From Akkermansiaceae bacterium UBA2367 (GTDB taxonomy: Bacteria > Verrucomicrobiota > Verrucomicrobiia > Verrucomicrobiales > DEV007): 63,028 nucleotides of DNA. Both the position numbers and the translations under genes were made by a program. Positions 47,501 to 56,500 of this stretch are shown here, in pieces. The notes beneath the pieces were generated by a model that saw only the letters and a program-made list of their open reading frames with translations, searched no databases and was not told the origin of the DNA. The stretch's first letter is position 1. Each line of letters begins with the position of its first letter. The stretch spans positions 101,529 to 164,556 of the forward strand of contig DDTJ01000012.1 in the NCBI GenBank assembly GCA_002344525.1, written 5' to 3'.

Positions 47501-50500
47501 GGCGGCGGCAATGCCGTGTTCTTCAACGGGGGGGCCGCGAACACTGTCACCAGCAACACCAGCGTCACCACGGTCGGAGGTGGCCTGACGATGAACGCCA
47601 ACAACGCCGACTACGTCCAGATTGGCGCGGGAGGCCGGGGCTTCACCTCCAGCGGCATCACCGGCGAGGTCGATGTGAACATCGGCGGCGCGGTGGCGAT
47701 GACCGGCGGCAATCTGGAGAACCGCTACGTCCAGATCGGCAATGGTGGCTCCTACAGCAACGCGCCCATCAGCGGACTCGTGTCCGTGACGGCCACCTCT
47801 GACATCAGCCTCACCGGCGGCAGCTCCTCCCATGCCTACGCCCAGATCGGCCACGGGGGACGGTCGAGACAGGGGGAGGTCACGGCCTCGCCAGTGACCG
47901 TCCAGTCCGGCGGCTTGCTGACCCTGAGAGGCGTCGGCGTCGCCTCGCACGCCCAGATCGGGCACGGCGGTCACGAGAGCAGCGGCAACGTCACCGGCGC
48001 GGTGACCGTGAGTTCCGCAGACACCCTCCGCCTCGAGGCCGGCGCCGGCAACTGGAGCCACGCCCGCATCGGCCACGGCGGCAGACTCAACACCGGCGAC
48101 AAGACCGGGGACATCAAGGTCAGCGTGACCGGCGGCAATCTCCATCTGCAAGGCATGAACGGCCAATACGCCTACGCCCAGATCGGACACGGTGCGACTT
48201 TCGAGACGGACACGGCCCTGAATGCCGACGGCTCCATCTGCGTCGATGTGGCTGGAAAAATCTCCCTCGGCGTGAGCACCGCCGGCGGAAGCGCGGGAGG
48301 CCACGCCCAGATCGGCCACGGTGCCCGGAGGATGATCGGAAACCATACCGGCAGCATCAATGTGGTGTCGGGGACCAACGCCACGCTCGGCGGCGGGATC
48401 GATCTACGCGGCGCCTACACCAGCATCGCGAGCCGCTTCGCCCAGATCGGCCACGGCGGGGTCTACAGCGGCGGGGCGATGGACGGCGACATCTCCGTCG
48501 TCTCGTTGAACGGAGGCTCGGTCACCTTGGTCGGCGGGACGGAGCAGATCCATTCCGCCGCGATGATCGGCCACGGCGAGAGTGGGACTTCATCCACCGG
48601 CACCCGCAAGGGCGGCATCCACATTTTCGCCGACAACAAGATCGAGACCATCGGGGCCTACACCAGCGTCACCCACATCACCGGCAACACCGCCACCCTG
48701 AACGCGGCGGACTACCTCGGCGGCAACGGCTTCCAGCTCATCGCGAACGGAGGGGCCACCTTCCGCGACCAAGCGAATACGGCGGACCTCAACAACGCCC
48801 TGCGCGGCGTCCCGACGATGGCCAACGGCAACTTCGGCACGGGGCCGGTGAATTTCGCCTTCTCCAACGCCATCGACATCAGCATCGGCGCGGGCAAGAA
48901 CCGCAACGTCAATACTGCCGACGGCTTCCGCATGATGGCCGGCGGCAGCATCACCATGCTGAGCGGCTACCAGAACTCCGGCAGCGGCAGCGTGACCCTC
49001 GTGGCGGGCTGGAACGGGGTTGGCTCGGCTGGCGGCAGCGTGACCTTCAACGGCACGGGCTACTGCGACCCGGTGATCGCGGCGGGCGGCGTGGCGGTGG
49101 ATTTCACCAACTGCGTGGTGACGGGCAACAATGGAAAGACCGTCACCCTCGGGGCCACCAACCAGACCAACGCGGTGCGGGTGGGCAGTCGGCAGGGGGT
49201 CACCTCGGTGGCCGGATACGGTCTGACCCTGAACAGCAGCACCTCGACCGCGAACACCGGCACGCAGCTCGGCTTCCATGGCAACGGCGGCGGCGACGCC
49301 AGCGGGGCCATCGACGTGAGGTTGAAGGCGGGCGGGCTGACACTGAACTCCGGCAGCCAGACCGGCTCCTACACCCAGATCGGCCACGGTGGCCTCGGTT
49401 CGACGGCGGGGAACACCACTACGGCTGCGACGATCACGATCTCCTTCTGCGAGCCGGGCGACGTGATCCTGAACGGCTCGACCGGCACGAGCGCCTACGC
49501 GCAGATCGGCCACGGGGGCCGCTCCACCAGCGGCACGCGCAACGGTGCGATCTCCATTACCGGGTTCAGGCATCTGGACCTGAACGGCGGGAGCAACGCC
49601 AACTACGGCTACGCGCAGATCGGCCACGGCGGAGCCAACAGCACTTTCGGCACGACCGTGACCGGGGCGACGATCACCCTCTCCGGCAGCGGCAACGCGA
49701 CCATCGACGGCGGAGGCCAGAACACCCATGCGATGATCGGCCACGGCGGCAACACCGCGTCGGGCGCGGTCACGAACTCCGGCATTTTCCTCGACATGGT
49801 CGGCGGCATCGCCCTGACCGGCGGAAGCGCGCAGGAGAGCGCGGCCCAGATCGGCCATGGCGGCCACAACGCCCTGAACTTGCGGGCGGTGGATTCCGTC
49901 ATCCGCATCAACCAGGCGGCGGGCACCGGGACCGGAAACATCGTGCTCCAAGGCGGGGGCACCAACACCCACGCGATGATCGGCCACGGAGGCAGCCGGA
50001 CGGACGGCAACCAGGGTTCCGGCAACAACAGCGCCAGCGGCGACATCGAGATCCTCCGCGCCGCCAACGTGCGGGTGCTGGGCGGCAGCAATACCGATGG
50101 CGTCGCGCAGATCGGCCACGGAGGGGAGCGCTCGACCGGTACGCACGGCGGCAACATCACCGTGACCACTGTCGGGGAGATCGAGGTGCGCGGCGGCACC
50201 GGCGGCAACTTCGCCATCGGCAAGATCGGCCACGGCGGAGTGGCGAACCGGGGTGCCGGGGCAACCGACCCGAGCGGGACCAAGAGCGGGAACATCACTC
50301 TGAACGCAGGCGGCAAGGTGACCATGGCCGGGGGCACGGCTGCCTACTCTGCGGCGCAGGTCGGGCACGGCGGGCAGCAGAGTCGCGGCGACCTCACCGG
50401 CACGATCAGCGTGACGGCAGGGGGCGATGTGATCCTGTCTCCCGGCACCGGCGCCGGCATCGAGGTCGCCACCCAGATCGGTCATGGAGGCGTGTCGATG

Positions 50501-53500
50501 GTCGGCGCGGTTTCCGACGCGGCGGTGACGGTCGCGTCCGCCGGCAACGTGGAGCTGGTCGGCGGCAGCGGCGGCTTGGGACGCAGCGCCCAGATCGGGC
50601 ACGGCGGGCAGGGAGCCGGCGGGCAGGTCACGGCCTCGGCGGTGACGGTCAACGCGGTCGGCGCCCTCACCGTGCAGGCGGGTGGCACCGACAACTCCTT
50701 CGCCCAGATCGGCCATGGCGGGTTCAACGCCCTTTCCTTCACCGTGGCTTCCTCAAACCTCCTCATCAACAGCCGCGTCGGCGACGGCACCGGCGACGTG
50801 GCCGTGCGGGGTGGGGGGACCAACAGCTACGCCTTCATCGGCCACGGTGGCACCCGGACGGACACCAACCGGGGACTCGGCGACAACAGCGCCACCGGCA
50901 GCATCGACATTTTCCGCGCGGCCAATGTGCGGGTGCTGGGCGGGAACAACACGGACGGGATCGCTCAGATCGGTCACGGTGGGGAGCGTGCCCCGGGGTC
51001 CCACAGCGGCAGCATCGTCGTGAAAACCGCCGGCGAGATCGAAGTGCGCGGCGGCACCGGCGGCAACTACGCCTTGGCCAAGATCGGCCACGGCGGCACG
51101 GCCCAGCACGGGACGGCGGAGACCGATCCCGGCGGAGCGAAAATCGGGAACATCGAACTGGAGGCGGGTGGCGCCATCACCGTGGCCGGGGGGGCGGCCT
51201 CCTACGCCTCGGCGCAGGTCGGCCACGGCGGCTGGCAGAGCCGGGACGACCTCGGCGGCACGATCCTCCTGACGGCGGGCGGCAACGTGAACGTCTCCGG
51301 CGGGAGCGCTCTCGACACCTTCGCCCAGATCGGCCACGGCGGATACGGTTTCATCGGCGGGATCGACCCCGCCTCGACCGTCACCGTGAGATCGACGGGC
51401 GGAAGCGTGGCCTTGGCAGGCGGGTCGAGCACGAACACCTACGCGCAGATCGGGCACGGGGGGCGCACCTCCGCCAGCACCAAGGCTGGCGACGTCACTG
51501 TGACGGCGGCGCAGCGGGTGGACCTGAACGGAGCGGGAGGGCAGGACGCCTACGCCCAGATCGGGCATGTGGGGAGTTCGGGCACGGCGGGCGGCAAGGT
51601 CACGGTCACGGCGGGCACGGGCCTTTCCCTGGAGGCCGGCGGCGGTCATTCGAGCCACGCCCGCATCGGCCACGGCGGCAGGCTCAATGCCGGCGACAAG
51701 ACCGGGGACATCAAGGTCAGCGTGACGGATGGCGACCTGAGCCTGCAGGGTGGCGTGCAGCAGTTCGCCTACGCCCAGATCGGGCATGGCGCGAGCTTCG
51801 ATTCGGCCACGAACGTCTCCGCCGACGGCTCCATCTGCGTCGATGTGGGCGGAAAAATCTCCCTCGGCGTGAGCACCGCCGCAGGCGGCTTCGGCGGCCA
51901 CGCCCAGATCGGCCACGGCGGGCGGATGGTGAACGGCGTTCACAACGGCTCCATCAATGTGGTTTCGGGGACCAAGGCCGCGCTCGGCGGCGGGATCGAG
52001 CTGCGCGGCGCCCTGACCAGCGCCGCGAGCCGCTTCGCCCAGATCGGCCACGGCGGGGTCTACAGCAACGGGGCGATGAGCGGCGACATCTCCGTCGTCT
52101 CGATGAACGGAGGCTCGGTCACCTTGGTCGGCGGGACGGAGCAGGTCTATTCCGCCGCGATGATCGGCCATGGCGAGAGCGGCGGCTTGTCCACCGGCAC
52201 CCGCCAAGGCGGCATCCACATTTTCGCCGACGGCAAGATCGAAACCATCGGGGTGAACACCAGCATCACCCACCTCAGCAGCGGGGCCTTGAGCGCGGGG
52301 AACTACCTCGGCGGCAACGGATTCCAGCTCATCGCGAACGGCGGGGCCACCTTCCGCGACCAGACGAACACGGCGGACATCAACAACGCCCTGCGCGGCG
52401 TCCCGACGATGGCCAACGGCAACTTTGCCAGCGCCCCGGTCAATTTCGCCTTCTCCAACGACCTCGACATCAGCATCGGCACGAACCGGAACCGCAGCGT
52501 CAACACCTCGGACGGCTTCCGCATGATGACCGGCGGCAATATCACCATGCTGAGCGGCTACCAGAACGCGGGCAGCGGCAGCGTGACCCTCGTGGCGGGA
52601 TGGAACGGGGTGGGTTCGGCCGGCGGCAGCGTGACCTTCAACGGCACGGGCTACTGCGATCCGGTGATCGCGGCGGGCGGCGTGACGGTGGACTTCACCA
52701 ATTGCGCCACAACCGGCAACAACGCCAAGACCGTCACCCTCGGAGGCGCGGGCCAGAGCAACGCGGTGCGGGTGGGCAGCCGGCAGGGGCTCACCTCGGT
52801 GGCCGGCTACGGGTTGGCGCTGAATTCGATCGCCGCCGCCACGCAGCTCGGCTTCCATGGCAACGGCAGCGCGATCACCGGCGACATCGCCATCCGCGTG
52901 AAGGAGGGCGGGCTGACGCTCAACTCCGGAGCCGCGAACGCCTACGCCCAGATCGGGCACGGCGGCACCGGGGCGACCGCCTCCGCGATCGATGCGGACA
53001 TCGCCATCAGCTTCTGCGCTCCGGGCGACGTCCTTCTCAATGCCGCGACCAGCGCCGGGATCCGGGCCTACACACAGATCGGCCATGGCGGCTACGGCCT
53101 CGGTGGGACGAAAAGCGGCGACATCGCCATCGGGAGCGCGTCGAACGCCGCCGGAGCGGTGACGGTTCGAGGCGGGGTCACGGCGGATGCCTACGCCCAG
53201 ATTGGCCACGGCGGACGCGGCACCACGGGGAACACCGACGGAAACATCGCGGTGCGCTCGCAGGGGCAGGTGCAGGTGAACGGGGGATCCCCGGCGGGGG
53301 TCGTCGCGGACTTGAACGCCTACGCCCAGATCGGTCACGGCGGCAGGAGCAGCGTGGCCAACCACGGTCTCGCGACGGACCGCACCGTGGTGATCGCGGC
53401 CCAAGGCATTTCGCTGAAGGCGGGCACCACCTCGGGCGCCACCGACTACGGCGCCTACGCCCAGATCGGCAATGGCGGCTACGACGGCAGCGGGACCTTG

Positions 53501-56500
53501 AGCGGCAGCATCTACCTGAACTACGATCCCGTCGCGGGAGCCGCCGCCGGAGGCGGGGACATCCTGCTCGACGGAGGCGGCAGCGTGCAGGGGGCCTCCG
53601 CCCAGATCGGGCACGGCGGCCGCAACCGCAGCGGGAACAAGAGCGGCGACATCGTCATCGGTCGCGCCAACCTCGTCTCGCTGGAGGCGAAGAACCAGTT
53701 CGGCTACACCCAGATCGGCCACGGCGGCGACAGCGGCACCGCCGCCGGCAACATGGGGAACGCCACCGGCTCGATCCGCCTGTTCGACGTGGGCGCGGTG
53801 ACGGTGAAGAGCGGCAACGCCGGTGCCCATGCCATGATCGGCCACGGCGGCTTCCAATACGGCGGGGCGATCCGGGGTGCCGCCGGCGACGTGATCGAGA
53901 TCGTCGCATCCGGCGACGTGACCGTGGAGGGCTTCGGCACCGACGGAACCAACGCCATCGCCCAGATCGGCCACGGCGGCTTCAATGTCGGCAGCTCCAC
54001 CTTCAACACCGAGATCCAGATGAAGGTGGGCGGGAACCTGTTCGTCGGGATCAACAAGACCGGCAATGCCAGCACCGGAGCCAACACCTTCGCCCAGATC
54101 GGACACGGCGGCGTCTCGATGTCCGGCACCGTGCAGGATTCCCACATCCAGATCGACGTCGTCGGCAACATCGACGTGAAATCCGGCACCGCGGCCGAGA
54201 ACGCCGCCCAGATCGGCCACGGCGGGTTCAACACCATGGCCCTCGTGGTGAACGATTCGAACATCGCCATCAACACCGACTCCGCCTTCACCGCCGGGAG
54301 CGGCAACCTGACCCTGACCTCCACCGCGCAGAACGGACACGCCCAGATCGGCCACGGAGGGGCGAGGAGCGATGGCAACGCCGATTTCGGAAGCAAGTCC
54401 GGCGACATCACCATCGGCCGGGTCCACCACCTCACCATGAGCAGCGGCGGTCTCATCGACGCCTACACCCAGATCGGTCATGGGGGCGAAGGCGGCAACC
54501 GTCTCGGCACGGCGGGCACGATCACCGGAGCGATCACCGCCACCATCCTGGGGAACCTGAGCATGAGCGGCGGCTCCGGGACCGACAGCTATTCGTTGAT
54601 CGGCCACGGCGGCGACAACAGCGCCTACGCGACCAACGGAGCCATCGACCTGACCCTGCACGGCAGCCTGAACATGACCGGCGGCAGCGGGGAGGATTCC
54701 TACGTCCAGATCGGCCACGGCGGCAACGGGCATCGCGGCACGAACGCCGGCGCGATCTCGGTGCGTCACGCGGCAGGCGCCGCCGCCTCCAACTTCACCC
54801 TGCAAGGCGGCACCGGTCTGAGGGCCGCCGCCACCATCGGCCACGGCGGCAGCGAGGCGGGCGGAGCCACCTCGGGCAGCATCGACGTGCATTCCCAAGG
54901 GCGTCTCGATGTGAAGGCCGGAACCAGCACCGACACCTACGCCATGATCGGCCACGGCGGACGCAACAACGCCGCCAGCCACGGAGTCCTCGCCGACCGC
55001 CTCTCGGTCTCCTCGCAGGCGGGCATCCTGCTGCGGGGCGCGGACGCGGGCACCCGCAACTTCGCCAAGATCGGGAACGGCGGCTACAACACCGACGGAG
55101 CCATCGCCGGATCGGTCTACGTCAACTACGACCCCGTCTCGGGAATGGTGACCGGCGGCGGCGCGGTCGAGATGCAGTCCGGCAGCGCGCAGGACGCCTT
55201 CACCCACATCGGCAGCGGCGGCCTCGGCGTCAACGGGGCCAAGTCCGGCGAGGTCGTGGTGGCGGGCGATTCCGTGAAGGTGGCCACGGGAGCCGGGGCC
55301 GGGGCCTTCAGCCTCCTCGGGATCGGCAGCGGCATCGCGGGAGACACGTCGCAGCAGGAAGGCGGATTGCTCACTGGCGACACCACCGTGATCGCCACCA
55401 CAGGGGGTGTCGTCGTCGATGCAACCCTGTCGGGCGCACAGGCCTTCGCCAAGATCGGTGCCGGCGGCCTCATCTCCGGCGGAGTGGCCTCGAACGTCCA
55501 TCGCGGCGACACCACCGTGATCGCCGCAGGGCCGCTTGCCCTCTTCGGAGGAGTCGGCTCCAACGGCTTCGCCATGGTCGGACTCGGGGGCAACGGCACC
55601 GACGGCGACAAGATCGGGAACGTCCATGTGGAGGCCGGCTCCATCCTGATGCGCTCCGGCAGCGGTGCCGGTGCGAGCACTCTGATCGGCAACGGCGGTG
55701 GCCAGACGGGCGGCGGTCGCGTCACCCTCGGCGCGACGCAGGGCGATGTGGATGTGCGGACCGGCGTGGGCGGCCTTTCGATGGAGGCGGGTTCGGCCAT
55801 CTACACCTTCTCCCAGATCGGCAATCTCGGACTGGGGACTGCCGCCAACCACAGCGGCAACATCCGCGTCCATAGCGCCGGAGACATCAGCCTGCTGGGC
55901 GGCACCTCGGCGACCAGCTCCGACGCGGTCATCGGGCACGGCGCGCGGGGATTCGCGGGAACTCTGTCGGGCGATGTCTGGATCCGCACGGTTGGCGAGA
56001 CCAAGCTGGTGGACCGGACAGGCCGTGCCATCCTCGGGCACAGCGGGACGGGCGCGACGGCCGGCAGCACCGGCTTCGCCCTGATCACGGAGACCCTGGA
56101 CAACGCCGCCGCCTCCTACGGACTGACCGACATGATCCACCGGATGGCCCCGAACGGCTCCATCGACATCGGCATCCTGAACGGGGATCTGCTCCTCAAC
56201 GGCACCGCCGCCCTCGTCTCGTCGGCGGGCAGCATCGACCTCTTCGCCGGCGGCGACATCCGCATGTCCACCACCATCCGCAACTCGGGAGACGGAGCGA
56301 TCAACGCCGTCGCGGGCTGGGACGGGATCACCGGCTTGGTGGAGCAATATCCGGTCGCTGGAACGGCCCCGGTCATCACTGACCTCAGGCTGGAGCTTGC
56401 CGACGTGCTCGCCGATGAGACTTCGTGGGGCAACAACGGCGGCAAGGTCGTCATCGGCGGCGGCTCGCAGACTGCCCATGTCTCCTTGGGCTCAGCCCGC

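Noticed and set aside
52600..55875. A 1,091-codon plus-strand frame inside the giant gene
   Set aside because: It is an alternate-frame shadow rich in Arg, Gln and Asp. The giant frame itself has the signal peptide and conserved repeats.
43781..56479. Very long antisense reading frames (about 1,500 and 1,900 codons) opposite the giant gene
   Set aside because: They mirror the repeats of the plus-strand gene in a high-GC, low-stop context, have low-complexity Arg/Ala/Asp/Val-rich composition and no recognisable domain, start context or signal peptide.
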